Made by a program: the position numbers and the translations under genes. Under the pieces are notes generated by a model. The model was not told where the DNA came from. It searched no databases and saw nothing but the letters and a program-made list of their open reading frames with translations. From assembly GCF_041154745.1 (NCBI RefSeq), contig NZ_AP031573.1, forward strand, positions 2,852,001-2,916,000: DNA of 64,000 nucleotides, in the 5' to 3' direction. Within the stretch, counting starts at the first letter, position 1. The number at the start of each line of letters is the position of its first letter. Positions 54,840 through 63,750 of this stretch are shown here, piece by piece. Origin of the DNA: Flavobacterium sp. CFS9. GTDB taxonomy: Bacteria; Bacteroidota; Bacteroidia; Flavobacteriales; Flavobacteriaceae.

Positions 54840-54888
54840 TGTATTTAGTTATGATTGTAATATAATTTATTGTTGATAAAAACTGTAG

Positions 54889-54934
<46 letters not shown>

Positions 54935-55234
54935 GAAAATTAAAGAGTTAAATTGAAAATGATAGTTTTGATGTAAAAAAGCAAAACCGAAAAGTGAATT
55001 TTTTAAGAGTGATTAAGAGGTTTTTGGAATCACTTTAAAAAGTAAAAAGGACTTCATAATTGTTAATGTGTAAATGACTAAATTAAGGTGTAATTCTTTA
55101 TCAGGCCTGAAAAACAGCGCGCTAAAAAACTACTAAATATTTTAGGGCGCAAATTTATAAAAACAATTACGAATACAGCCCCAGTTATTAAGAAAACATA
55201 TTATTTAATTGTTAAGCGGTGCAGGTATTTTGAG

Positions 55235-55269
55235 TTGGATGCATAATTTTCTTAAGTTTTGTACTTTTG
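55235..55269 (+). promoter_or_regulatory. Candidate promoter of the methyltransferase gene (TTG-N24-TACTTTTG)
   Basis: TACTTTTG at 55262-55269 is a perfect -7 element. The nearest TTG (55235-55237) is 24 bp upstream, 1 bp outside the usual range. The leader would be about 85 nt. Confidence 0.45.
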
Positions 55270-55359
55270 TGTGTTCCGATTTTAGTGCAAAATGATGAGA
55301 TTGATAGAGATAAGATATTTATTATTGTGCTGTTTAGGTTCAATAAAAAAGAATAAGAG

Positions 55360-56094
55360 ATGAAACAAAATATTTATGATGATATTGATTTTTTTGAGAA
55401 CTATGGTAAAATGCCGCGTTCGATAGAAGGTCTAAATGCAGCAGGAGAGTGGCATGTTTTAAAAAATATGCTGCCTGATTTTCAAGGGAAAAATGTTCTT
55501 GATCTTGGCTGTGGTTATGGCTGGCATTGTATTTATGCAAAAGAACAGGGAGCGGAGAATGTAATTGGAGTTGATTTGTCAAAGAAAATGACTGATAAAG
55601 CAAAGGAAAATTCTAAAGGACTATCAATAGAATATTATCAAAAACCAATTGAAGATATTCAATTTGAAAACGAGCAGTTTGATATTATTTTCAGTTCGCT
55701 TACGTTTCATTACATACAAGATTTGGAAGTTCTTTTTCGTAAAATAAATCAATATTTAAAAAGAGGAGGAAGTTTTGTTTTCTCTATGGAGCATCCTGTT
55801 TTTACTGCTAAAGCGGAGCAGGATTGGTATAAAGATGAGAATGAAAACCGACTGCATTGGCCGGTCGATCATTACCAGAACGAAGGCGAGCGACAAACCA
55901 ATTTCTTAGGTCATAAAGTAGTGAAATACCATCGAACTGTAGCAAGTATTTTAAATGCTGTAATTCATTCAGGTTTTAATATTACACAAATATCCGAGCC
56001 TAAACCGTCGGATGAAATTATTGAAAAATACCCGGAAATGACAGACGAATTAAGAAGACCCATTTTTATCATGATTGCTGCCGGTAAATCATAA
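55360..56094 (+). CDS. Class I SAM-dependent methyltransferase
   Basis: 244 aa. Rossmann methyltransferase with the SAM-binding motif NVLDLGCGYGWHCIYAKEQGA (motif I, about residues 46-58), acidic VIGVDLSKKM (motif II), and post-motifs FDIIFSSLTFHYIQD and YLKRGGSFVFSMEHPVF. This is the common UbiE/methyltransf_11 type acting on small molecules. The substrate cannot be inferred. Single gene, no signal peptide. Confidence 0.88.
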   Translation: MKQNIYDDIDFFENYGKMPRSIEGLNAAGEWHVLKNMLPDFQGKNVLDLGCGYGWHCIYAKEQGAENVIGVDLSKKMTDKAKENSKGLSIEYYQKPIEDIQFENEQFDIIFSSLTFHYIQDLEVLFRKINQYLKRGGSFVFSMEHPVFTAKAEQDWYKDENENRLHWPVDHYQNEGERQTNFLGHKVVKYHRTVASILNAVIHSGFNITQISEPKPSDEIIEKYPEMTDELRRPIFIMIAAGKS

Positions 56095-56290
56095 ACCGAT
56101 GATTATGTAGTACTAATAAATTACGGCTTATAATTCAGATTTTTTTAAGTAGTATTTCTAACATGAGCTTTAAAATTAAAAACTGAATTCGTATATTGTT
56201 CTGCTAAAGTCAAACATGTCAGTCATATAGATTTTAGAATACCTGCTTTCAAACATTTTTCAGTTCATTTTAATAGAAATTATTTAGACT

Positions 56291-58303
56291 ATGAAAAAAT
56301 CATTAGCGCTTTTCGCTGCGTTCTTAGCTTTTACAGCGTGTTCAAAACATCAAGGGAAAAAAGATATCGCTATCACCGGAATAGATTCCACATTGCGGCC
56401 TGGAGATGACTTTTTTAGATATGTAAATGGAAAATGGTACGATTCAGTATCAATACCAGCATCTCAAGCCGGAGTAGGGGTGTATATGTTTATGAATTAT
56501 CCGCAGCGAATGCGTCTGCAGGGAATATTAGACAGTATTTCAAAAAGCGAGAATTCAGCAGGAAGTATAGCGCAAAAGGTAGGAGACTTTTATGCATCTG
56601 GTATGGATACGGTAACTATTGACAAACGCGGTTATACACCTATCAAACCCCTGCTTGCTAAAATTGAAGCCATTAACGACTTACCATCTTTAATGAATTT
56701 TGTGGTCAACGAACTAAAAGTGGGCAATTCTTCTATTATAGGTTTTGGAGTGTCAACCGATGATAAAAACAGCAGTATGAACATTGCTCAACTTTATCAA
56801 ACGGGTATTGGTTTACCTGACAGAGATTATTATTTCAAATCAGATGCACCCACTGCGGCCATACAGGAAGCGTACAAAAAATACCTGGTTACATTATTTC
56901 AACAAACAGGCAGCAATGCTGATGAGGCAAAAAAGAATGCCGATTTGGTTTACGATATCGACAAACAACTCGCCGCCTCGCATAAAACAAAAGTTGAACT
57001 TCGCGATGTGCAGGCCAATTACAATAAAACAGCTGTGACAGAGCTCGTTAAAAAACATCCCAACATTGACTGGACTACTTTTTTAAATAATTTAGGGGCT
57101 AAAACCGATTTTATTAATGTAGGCCAGCCTGCCTATTATGATGCCCTTAATAAGCTTTTAAAAACCATTCCTATTGCTAATTGGAAAATTTACCTGAAAG
57201 CAAATTCTTTAGAAAGATATGCCGACGATTTAAGCAAGCCTTTTGTTGATGCCTCATTTGAGTATACCAAAGTGCTTTCGGGTCAGGCGGTTCAAAAATC
57301 ACGTGGCGAAAAAATGGCCAGTGTTTTAGATACTTACTTAGGAGAAGCATTGGGCGAATTGTATGTAAAGAAATATTTTTCGGAAGAGGCTAAAAAGCGT
57401 ATGTTAGTTCTCGTGAATAACTTGCAAAAAGCCTACGCCAAAAGAATTGATAATTTGGAATGGATGAGTCCTGTTACGAAACAAAAGGCGAAAGAAAAAT
57501 TGGCCGCCATGACGAAGAAAATTGGTTATCCGGACAAATGGAGAGATTATAGCAAGGTAAAAATTGCCAGAGATACCTATTTTGAGAATATGGTTTCGGC
57601 CAGTACAGCGGCCTATCAATTTCAATTGGCAAAATTGGGTAAACCGGTTGATCGATCAGAATGGTATACTACAGTTCCAACGGTTACGGCCTATAATAAC
57701 CCTACGGCAAATGAAATTGTTTTTCCGGCAGGTATTCTACAAGCTCCCTATTTCGATAATGATGCAGATGATGCCCTTAACTACGGAGGTATCGGAATGG
57801 TTATAGGTCACGAAATAACCCATACTTTTGACGATCAGGGTGCTCAATATGACAAGGACGGTAACCTGAAAAACTGGTGGACCAAAGAGGATTACGCAGA
57901 GTTTAAGTCAAGAATACAGCAGGTTATCAATTTGTACAGTACCTATACGGTTTTAGGTGATCTGCACATTAATGGCGCCATGACAGTTGGTGAAAATACA
58001 GCGGATATTGCCGGAATAGCAGTTGCTTACGACGCTTTTAAAATGACCGAACAAGGAAAAGGGAACACAAAAATTGACGGCTTCACTCCGGATCAACGCT
58101 TCTTTATTTCTATAGCTAAAATATGGAGAGTAAAAATGAAAGACGAATTCCTGCGTTTGTGGATAAACAATAACCCGCATTCTCCACCAAACTGGCGTGT
58201 GAATGGTCCTCTAATGAATACGACACCTTTTTACAACGCATTTAACGTACAACCTAAAGATAAAATGTTTTTACCGAAGAAGGACAGAATAACAATTTGG
58301 TAA
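56291..58303 (+). CDS. M13 family zinc metallopeptidase (neprilysin/PepO-like lipoprotein)
   Basis: 670 aa. Lipoprotein signal with lipobox FTAC (Cys17). The M13 catalytic motifs are complete: HExxH in VIGHEITHTFDDQGAQYD (H507, E508, H511) and the third ligand region VGENTADIAG. N-terminal PGDDFFRYVNGKW and the C-terminal VNGPLMNTTPFYNAFNV are family signatures. It would degrade oligopeptides at the periplasmic side or surface. Start ATG at 56291; a terminator follows. Confidence 0.95.
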   Translation: MKKSLALFAAFLAFTACSKHQGKKDIAITGIDSTLRPGDDFFRYVNGKWYDSVSIPASQAGVGVYMFMNYPQRMRLQGILDSISKSENSAGSIAQKVGDFYASGMDTVTIDKRGYTPIKPLLAKIEAINDLPSLMNFVVNELKVGNSSIIGFGVSTDDKNSSMNIAQLYQTGIGLPDRDYYFKSDAPTAAIQEAYKKYLVTLFQQTGSNADEAKKNADLVYDIDKQLAASHKTKVELRDVQANYNKTAVTELVKKHPNIDWTTFLNNLGAKTDFINVGQPAYYDALNKLLKTIPIANWKIYLKANSLERYADDLSKPFVDASFEYTKVLSGQAVQKSRGEKMASVLDTYLGEALGELYVKKYFSEEAKKRMLVLVNNLQKAYAKRIDNLEWMSPVTKQKAKEKLAAMTKKIGYPDKWRDYSKVKIARDTYFENMVSASTAAYQFQLAKLGKPVDRSEWYTTVPTVTAYNNPTANEIVFPAGILQAPYFDNDADDALNYGGIGMVIGHEITHTFDDQGAQYDKDGNLKNWWTKEDYAEFKSRIQQVINLYSTYTVLGDLHINGAMTVGENTADIAGIAVAYDAFKMTEQGKGNTKIDGFTPDQRFFISIAKIWRVKMKDEFLRLWINNNPHSPPNWRVNGPLMNTTPFYNAFNVQPKDKMFLPKKDRITIW

Positions 58304-58330
58304 TACACCTTCTCTGAAGTGTTTCTATAA

Positions 58331-58373
58331 AAAAAATGCGCAAAGGTCTCTGTGAACTTTGCGCATTTTTTTT
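58331..58373 (+). terminator. Terminator after the M13 gene
   Basis: A 13-bp stem AAAATGCGCAAAG/CTTTGCGCATTTT with a T-run follows the stop. Confidence 0.85.
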
Positions 58374-58413
58374 GGCTTTTTAGAGATTGTAAAATTTATA
58401 AAAGGCTCTTATT

Positions 58414-58444
58414 TTGATAATTTGTAATGAAAAAGATATATTTG
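58414..58444 (+). promoter_or_regulatory. Promoter (TTG-N20-TATATTTG) before the 157-aa gene
   Basis: TTG at 58414-58416 and TATATTTG at 58437-58444 match the full consensus. The leader to the ATG at 58572 would be about 120 nt. Confidence 0.6.
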
Positions 58445-58571
58445 AAAATAAATAATTGTGTGAAATTTATCATACATATTTACCCAAACTTGGATGGTTT
58501 TGTTACCTAATATAATTAAGGGCATAATCTTAAAAGACTAAACCCAAAAATTAAAAACTAAAGCATATGTT

Positions 58572-59045
58572 ATGATTAATTCGAATGCATTAAATGATTA
58601 TTCAAATAAAATCTATGAATATTTAAAAAAGAATGATAGCAAATTACTTGAAAATATATCATTGCAACCTTCTGATTTTGGAAAAAATCACATTTTTATA
58701 GAACTCGTAACTAAAAACGAAAATAGTGTTTCAAATTTATTCTTAAGTTCCGAAGACAATCAATTAACCGTTGGATTTGACAACTACCATTGTCATTTTG
58801 ATAGTTTTAGTGAACAAGATTTTGAAGAAGAAATGAAAATTGCATTGGATTTTTTTTATAAGATATTAAATGAAGAACTTTTTGTTGTTTGCGCGGGTGG
58901 TGGAGCTACAACTTTATTAACAAATGAAGAAATCAATATTATTGAAAGCGGGAAGAAACTTGAAAGATTTGATTATGATTGTATTACATATTATGTGACT
59001 TCTTGGAGCGGCAATTACGATAGAGTCTTTAAAAATGCTAATTAG
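58572..59045 (+). CDS. Small acidic protein, unknown (immunity-protein-like character)
   Basis: 157 aa; family not recognised. Cytoplasmic (no signal), acidic, with alternating strand and helix: LLENISLQPSDF, NQLTVGFDNYHCHFDSF, EEMKIALDFFYKILNEE, LFVVCAGGGATTLLTNEE and YYVTSWSGNYDRVF. Size, acidity and the SW-containing C-terminus recall immunity proteins of polymorphic toxins, but no toxin gene is visible beside it. Low GC compared with its surroundings. Transferred material is possible. Confidence 0.6.
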   Translation: MINSNALNDYSNKIYEYLKKNDSKLLENISLQPSDFGKNHIFIELVTKNENSVSNLFLSSEDNQLTVGFDNYHCHFDSFSEQDFEEEMKIALDFFYKILNEELFVVCAGGGATTLLTNEEINIIESGKKLERFDYDCITYYVTSWSGNYDRVFKNAN

Positions 59046-59164
59046 ATAAACAATTGGCTTGATGAAACGTTGGTTATGTATTTGGTTTGATTTGGCAAAA
59101 TTGAAAAATAGGGCCTAGTTTAGTTTTAAATCTGATGTAGTACTAGAGCGTTATGTGATATTTT

Positions 59165-60100
59165 ATGAAAAAACTGCAAAAAATAGTATTTTTATTTTTT
59201 TTACTTCTTGTCTCTTGTAAGAATGATAAACCGGATTTATCTTTTGACAAGGAACATGAAAAAATGCATCAAGAGGAAAAAAAAATTTCAGAAGCATTTA
59301 CAAATTTTGACAATCTTTTAATTAAACTATATGCTGAATCTGAAAAAAGACCAGATAAAGTTCTTAGAAAAGTAGACAGTTTATTGCTCGCAAACAAGAA
59401 CGAAAAAGATAGATATATATCACAAATTAAACCTAATATTGACCGAAGCCTACATAGTTTTAAAGCAGAGTTGTTTTATAATATTGGCAAATACAAAGAA
59501 TCAATCAGTGAACTAAATATCGAAGGTGATAAAACCGGAGATGCAGCTATCGCTTATGCTGCAAACTATGTTAAATTAAAAGACTTTAAGACTGCTAAAT
59601 CATTTATTGACAGTATTGGTAATTGGAATGGTAACTATTATGCGCTCGGAAATTATTATGAAAGTATAGGAGACAAAATCTCGGCTCTTAAAACATATAA
59701 ATATAACCTTGAAGAAGACAAATCGAGAAAACATTTTATTTATTACGTGTGGACTAAAAAAAGGGTTGAAGAGCTTGAAAAAAATAAACCTTTGCTCAAT
59801 GGAATTTTTTTTCCTACTGGAAATCCAAGTTTTGAAATTTGTGAGATTTGTAATGTGGACAATAAAAAACGAGAAAAGATTACGCAATTATTGATGCAAA
59901 TACCTGAAAATCTAGATTGGTCTTCAACTACCATTTTAGAATCTCCATATGATACTGGAAAAAGTTATTATTGGATTAGAGTAGAAGTCGGGAAGAAAGA
60001 ATTAAATTATTATGTAGACCAAGAAACTTTTGAAATAAAATATTTCAATCCAAAAACTAAAACTGTAATGACATTGGATGATTGGCGTAAAGGGAAATAA
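59165..60100 (+). CDS. Lipoprotein with helical (TPR-like) repeats
   Basis: 311 aa. Lipoprotein signal with Cys18 (LLVSC). The middle is helix-turn-helix repeat sequence resembling TPRs (ELFYNIGKYKESISELN, DAAIAYAANYVKLKDFKTAKSFID, YALGNYYESIGDKISALKTYKYNLEED). The C-terminus (about 230-311) is a beta-rich domain with WIRVEVGKKELNYYVDQETFEI. Function unknown. It has the same low GC as the preceding gene and may form a pair with it. Confidence 0.65.
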   Translation: MKKLQKIVFLFFLLLVSCKNDKPDLSFDKEHEKMHQEEKKISEAFTNFDNLLIKLYAESEKRPDKVLRKVDSLLLANKNEKDRYISQIKPNIDRSLHSFKAELFYNIGKYKESISELNIEGDKTGDAAIAYAANYVKLKDFKTAKSFIDSIGNWNGNYYALGNYYESIGDKISALKTYKYNLEEDKSRKHFIYYVWTKKRVEELEKNKPLLNGIFFPTGNPSFEICEICNVDNKKREKITQLLMQIPENLDWSSTTILESPYDTGKSYYWIRVEVGKKELNYYVDQETFEIKYFNPKTKTVMTLDDWRKGK

Positions 60101-60120
60101 AACGGTTTACAGCTGCTATT

Positions 60121-60165
60121 ACCCCCCCCCCTGCTGGCGCGAGCGTTCCGCTCGTGAATGCAACG
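60121..60165. repeat. C10 homopolymer and GC-rich hairpin
   Basis: A run of ten C (60122-60131) in an AT-rich genome is directly followed by GCTGGCGCGAGCGTTCCGCT, in which CGAGCG and CGCTCG form a perfect 6-bp stem with a TTC loop. It is a compact GC island between the accessory pair and the next terminator. Confidence 0.65.
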
Positions 60166-60195
60166 AAATGTTAACAAAAAAGAGATAGTTAAAAA

Positions 60196-60231
60196 AAATA
60201 AAGCTTCAGATTTCCCCTGAAGCTTTATTTT
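60196..60231. terminator. Hairpin terminator (AAATAAAGCTTCAG stem)
   Basis: A 14-bp stem AAATAAAGCTTCAG/CTGAAGCTTTATTT lies between convergent genes. It is closely related to the hairpins at 53696 and 62419. Confidence 0.85.
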
Positions 60232-60261
60232 GATATTTTTTATAAATGATTTATTCCGAAA

Positions 60262-60666
60262 CTATTTATTGATTAATTTCTCTAAAGCCTTAATCTGCTC
60301 ATCCTTGGCTTTCAAAAGTTCTAAATTTAGCCTCTTAATTTCTTCCAAAGCTTCTATCCATTTTTCTATTGGGTTTATATTGAAAGTTGGATAATAATTG
60401 TATCCGTTAGATTGATCATTAAAAGTATTGGATATAAAATTTAATGCTTGTTCTTCATTGAAATTCTGAAAAGCTTCAACCGGAATTCTTAATGAGTTTG
60501 AGATTTGTTTCAATAGGTTATCTTCAATAACATCTTTCTGTTCCAGCATGGAAATTTTCTTTTGGTTCCAGTCTTCTCCCAGATCATAAGCAAGTGCTTC
60601 CTGTTTGATGCCAAGCATTTCTCTAAAACGTTTTACGTTTCTTCCCTGATGAATTTTCTGTTCCAT
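60262..60666 (-). CDS. XRE-type helix-turn-helix regulator
   Basis: 134 aa. N-terminal HTH (about residues 9-62) with GRNVKRFREMLGIKQEALAY and KISMLEQKDVIEDNLLKQIS, followed by IPVEAFQNFNEE; the C-terminus is a coiled-coil-like helix (EALEEIKRLNLELLKAKDEQ). Typical of small Bacteroidota XRE regulators. No membrane segment. It lies beside the accessory pair, so a role in its control is possible. Confidence 0.82.
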   Translation of the reverse strand: MEQKIHQGRNVKRFREMLGIKQEALAYDLGEDWNQKKISMLEQKDVIEDNLLKQISNSLRIPVEAFQNFNEEQALNFISNTFNDQSNGYNYYPTFNINPIEKWIEALEEIKRLNLELLKAKDEQIKALEKLINK

Positions 60667-60783
60667 AATGAATGTTATTTTTCTGAAGGTTCAAAGATAA
60701 AGTTATCTGGACTAAAAGCTCTAATTTCAAAGATAAAAAAACATCTCATAGAAATGTCTTTTTTGTCAGATATTATGCTCAAA

Positions 60784-61674
60784 TTAGAAAGGGATATCAA
60801 GTTTATATCCTTTGCCGCGTACCACAACTATTTTGATGTTCGGATCATTTTCCATTTTTTTTCTAAGTTTTGATATGAACATATCGAGACTACGGCCTAC
60901 AATAACGCCTTCATCTTCCCATATCTCTTTTTGCAGGCGGCTTCTCTCTATGGTCTTGTTGGGTGAGAATGCAAAAATGAGCAATACACGGGTTTCTGTA
61001 ACAGTCAGGTCTATTGTTTCTTCATTGATGATAAGCTTACGATCATTCGCATTGAACAATACTGAACCCAAAGTGAATGTATTAGTAGGTTGACTTTCGG
61101 GTATATGTTTTTGTGGTTTAACTGATTTCAAAAAAATAAATCCAACAAACGCTAAAAATGAAAGCCCTCCAAGAAGATAGCCGTTTTTTGCTGTAATAAT
61201 GCCCGTTGGTTTAAATTTAATGTTAATCCTGTAACATGTTTTGGGCTGTTTTCTTCCGATACAGGCTACAATATCGTCTTTCTTATTTTTTGAGATCACA
61301 TATCCATAAGTTACACTGCCATTGCCACAATTGAGAACATTAACAATATAATTACTTGCTCCGGGAGCTTTGTCCAAAAAACGGCCGGTAATATTTATTA
61401 GCGAATCTGGCTGAAAAGTAAAGTCATTCTCAAAATTGATTTGATATTCATTTTCGGCAATCTTTTTTACAGGAAGTACTTTCGATGTACTGTCACCCGA
61501 CTGTAAAAGTAGTTCATGGCCGATTCTGCGGAGCAAAACTTCTCTTCTTGAAATATCAAAATCATTACCATCTCCCATATCAAAAGCCACACAGATTACA
61601 GAAATAGACAAGAGTACTATTAGTGTAAACAGGTATCTGCGTTTTCCATAAAGAAGTTTTGGGCTATCAGCCAT
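60784..61674 (-). CDS. Membrane-anchored winged-helix transcriptional regulator
   Basis: 296 aa. Two transmembrane helices: about residues 14-31 (starting FTLIVLLSISVICVAF) and about 165-183 (GYLLGGLSFLAFVGFIFL). The segment between (about 32-164) is periplasmic and Cys-containing (C116, C138 and C147, candidates for a disulfide). The C-terminal 95 residues form an OmpR/PhoB-type winged helix, FTLGSVLFNANDRKLIINEE, TETRVLLIFAFSPNKTIER and RSLDMFISKLRKKMENDP with VRGKGYKL at the end. It resembles ToxR/CadC one-component sensors with the order reversed. Divergent from an exported 182-aa protein. Confidence 0.85.
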   Translation of the reverse strand: MADSPKLLYGKRRYLFTLIVLLSISVICVAFDMGDGNDFDISRREVLLRRIGHELLLQSGDSTSKVLPVKKIAENEYQINFENDFTFQPDSLINITGRFLDKAPGASNYIVNVLNCGNGSVTYGYVISKNKKDDIVACIGRKQPKTCYRINIKFKPTGIITAKNGYLLGGLSFLAFVGFIFLKSVKPQKHIPESQPTNTFTLGSVLFNANDRKLIINEETIDLTVTETRVLLIFAFSPNKTIERSRLQKEIWEDEGVIVGRSLDMFISKLRKKMENDPNIKIVVVRGKGYKLDIPF

Positions 61675-61689
61675 ATTGTCAATGTTTTA

Positions 61690-61756
61690 TTTACAAAGTT
61701 TACATTTTTATTTACAATTTAAATCTAATAAATCGAAAAATGTCAAAGTAATTTTG
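61690..61756 (+). promoter_or_regulatory. Candidate operator (three TTTACA) and -7 element in a divergent spacer
   Basis: The 137-bp spacer 61675-61811 holds TTTACA at 61690-61695, 61699-61704 and 61711-61716, direct repeats of the kind bound by OmpR-type winged helices, and TAATTTTG at 61749-61756, a perfect -7 element. A target of the membrane regulator is inferred. Confidence 0.45.
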
Positions 61757-61811
61757 CGGTATAAACTTTAAAGGGAGATTTAACTGTGTTATTAATTAAA
61801 CCAAAAAAACT

Positions 61812-62360
61812 ATGAAAAAAATTACTTATGCGCTGATCTTATCGCTGGTTGTGGTAAGCGGACTGGTATTTGCGAATTCTGAAATTGAAAGTGGAATTTC
61901 TAAAAAACTAACTCAAAAACCAATTCCTGCTGTCGAGAGGAAAATCGCATTGAAGAAATGGAAGGCTACCCCGGATAGTATTGTGTACAAGAACTGGGAA
62001 GAGTCTCCGGCAGGTAAAAAAGTGTATGCCAGTGAAGCTAAAATAAGGAAGTCCATTAGTGATTTTACCAATATGGATGGAATTATAACTTCAATTTCTC
62101 TTCCGCCGGACTCGAGATTAGGTTTCGGGGTGATGGTAAGAATTAACGGAGAGGATTATATCGTTAGTTTCGGGCCGGAGAACTTTAATGAGGATCAATT
62201 TTGGCAATTACATAGTCTAAAAGTTAACGACAGAATAATTATAAAAAGCCATAGTGTGTCACATGCTCCCAAGTATTCTTATCCAATACTATCGGGTGAT
62301 TATGTAGAACGAGATGGTAAAGTAGTTTATAAACGTGTAATTCCTAAAGACGGCTGCTAG
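61812..62360 (+). CDS. Exported protein of unknown function
   Basis: 182 aa. Signal peptide (MKKITYALILSLVVVSGLVF-ANS). A Lys-rich helical segment (ERKIALKKWKATPDSIVYKN) precedes a small beta-rich region with GIITSISLPPDSRLGFGVMV and RINGEDYIVSFGPENF, which looks like an OB-type or SH3-like barrel. The tail is SGDYVERDGKVVYKRVIPKDG. Not recognised. Divergent from the membrane winged-helix regulator, so it is probably its target. Confidence 0.7.
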   Translation: MKKITYALILSLVVVSGLVFANSEIESGISKKLTQKPIPAVERKIALKKWKATPDSIVYKNWEESPAGKKVYASEAKIRKSISDFTNMDGIITSISLPPDSRLGFGVMVRINGEDYIVSFGPENFNEDQFWQLHSLKVNDRIIIKSHSVSHAPKYSYPILSGDYVERDGKVVYKRVIPKDGC

Positions 62361-62418
62361 TAAATAAATTACGAATGACGCTCAAATTTGCGCTTTGTTG
62401 TGAGTGTCAATTTGGAAA

Positions 62419-62450
62419 ACAACAGCTTCAGAGAAATCTGAAGCTGTTGT
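62419..62450. terminator. Hairpin after the exported protein gene
   Basis: A perfect 14-bp stem ACAACAGCTTCAGA/TCTGAAGCTGTTGT with a GAAA loop. It lacks a clear T-run but has the GCTTCAGA core of two other hairpins in the window. Confidence 0.7.
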
Positions 62451-62536
62451 ATTATCAGTTTATTGCGGATTATTATAGTGTTTATAATGAGTGTGTTCAT
62501 TCTAATTATGAAAGATCATGATAGTATGTTTGAAAA

Positions 62537-62665
62537 AATCCCGAATTGATCGCTAGAGTAAAAAAACTGAAGGATTCTGGATGGGGTCAGACTTTGATAC
62601 TTTGGGATCTTCCGGACACGGCTGAAAGCAAAGATGGGTTTCATTTGGTTCTATTAGGTAATTAA
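62537..62665 (+). pseudogene. Probable remnant of a gene (C-terminal fragment)
   Basis: In the 514-bp gap 62361-62874 a short open frame ends at TAA 62663-62665 and reads PELIARVKKLKDSGWGQTL then LWDLPDTAESKDGFHLVLLG. It looks like real protein, but no start or upstream domain is seen; a TGA closes the frame just before it (at about 62531-62533). Probably the end of a decayed gene. Not matched to a family. Confidence 0.4.
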
Positions 62666-62823
62666 AACAGCAAGACTGCTGAAATTACCCTTTTATTAAT
62701 GCGAAAAATATTCAATAAATAAACACTGATATTTCTCGGAAATATATACAAGTTAGCAATTATTACAGGGTTATGCTCTGAAACACAGATACAAACGAGT
62801 TGAAAATTTTGCTGTAAAATTTG

Positions 62824-62840
62824 GTTTGTATTGCAAACTA
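62824..62840 (+). promoter_or_regulatory. Palindromic operator-like site before the membrane protein/HTH pair
   Basis: GTTTGTATTGCAAACTA (GTTTG and CAAAC around TATTG), 35 bp before the ATG at 62875. The same sequence is at 63751-63769, before the next gene. Likely binding site of the HTH regulator at 63443. Confidence 0.6.
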
Positions 62841-62874
62841 CTTTACATTTACAGAGTAAATTAATATCTTCTTT

Positions 62875-63438
62875 ATGGAAAAAGAAATCAAATTGACACC
62901 GGAACAGAGTTTGAAGCTTATTACAGAAGTAATTAATCAAACAAAAGAAAACATCAAGGCACATAGCTTTATATTTTTGCTTTGGGGTTGGACTTTGGCT
63001 TCGGCAAGTATTTTTCAATTTTTGATTCGAACGAAAACTGATTTTAAATACTATTTTTTGCCATTCCCTATTTTAGTAGCTATTGCATTGATCGTAACAA
63101 TTAATTACAACCGAAATAAAACATCAGAAACTCATTTGAATTTTTTTCTTAAAAAACTTTGGATGGCTTTGGCTTTTGGCTTTATTACCATTGTATTTGT
63201 AAGTGTTTATCAAAAAATTGAACCCTTTACTTATACATTGATATTAGCTGCAATTGGCACAACAGTTTCGGGGATGGCAATGAAATTTAAACCGTTGATG
63301 TTTGGTGGTGTTTGTTTCCTTATTGCATCTATTTGTTGTGTTTTTATTACAGACGAATTCAAAGTTTTGCTTCACGGTTTTGCAATTGTTGTAGGTTATT
63401 TAATTCCGGGATACATACTTAAAAATTCAAAATTATAA
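62875..63438 (+). CDS. Polytopic membrane protein of unknown function
   Basis: 187 aa. Charged cytoplasmic start (MEKEIKLTPEQSLKLITEVINQTKE), then about six hydrophobic helices (starting SFIFLLWGWTLASASIFQFL, YFLPFPILVAIALIVTI, KLWMALAFGFITIVFVSVY, YTLILAAIGTTVSGMAM, FGGVCFLIASICCVFI, LHGFAIVVGYLIPGYIL). Such proteins often pair with a small winged-helix regulator in Bacteroidota. It ends 4 bp before the HTH gene, so one operon. Confidence 0.75.
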   Translation: MEKEIKLTPEQSLKLITEVINQTKENIKAHSFIFLLWGWTLASASIFQFLIRTKTDFKYYFLPFPILVAIALIVTINYNRNKTSETHLNFFLKKLWMALAFGFITIVFVSVYQKIEPFTYTLILAAIGTTVSGMAMKFKPLMFGGVCFLIASICCVFITDEFKVLLHGFAIVVGYLIPGYILKNSKL

Positions 63439-63442
63439 TAGA

Positions 63443-63736
63443 ATGGCGGAGACTTTTGAGGAACTAGATCCTGTTTTGAATGCACCAGTTCGTTTGGCTA
63501 TTGTTTCTGCACTTGTTAAAATGAAACAAGCTGATTTTGGTTATTTGCAAGAGATAACCAAAACAACACAAGGCAATTTAAGCCATCAGATAAAGAAACT
63601 AAATGAAGCAAAATATATTGAAATAGAAAAAACATTTAAAGGAAACTATCCGCAAACAATTTGTAAACTAACAAAAACAGGGAAAATTGCCTTTGAAAGT
63701 TATGTAGAAACAATAAAAAAATATCTGCATCTCTAA
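63443..63736 (+). CDS. Winged-helix transcriptional regulator (HTH_34 / MarR-ArsR-like)
   Basis: 97 aa. A single winged helix: DPVLNAPVRLAIVSALVKM, recognition region DFGYLQEITKTTQGNLSHQI and wing AKYIEIEKTFKGNYPQTICKLTKTGK. The family acts as a repressor of neighbouring genes. Twin palindromes (62824 and 63751) flank its operon and precede the next gene, so it probably autoregulates and controls the gene at 63800. Confidence 0.85.
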   Translation: MAETFEELDPVLNAPVRLAIVSALVKMKQADFGYLQEITKTTQGNLSHQIKKLNEAKYIEIEKTFKGNYPQTICKLTKTGKIAFESYVETIKKYLHL

Positions 63737-63750
63737 TTTTTTTGCTTTTT

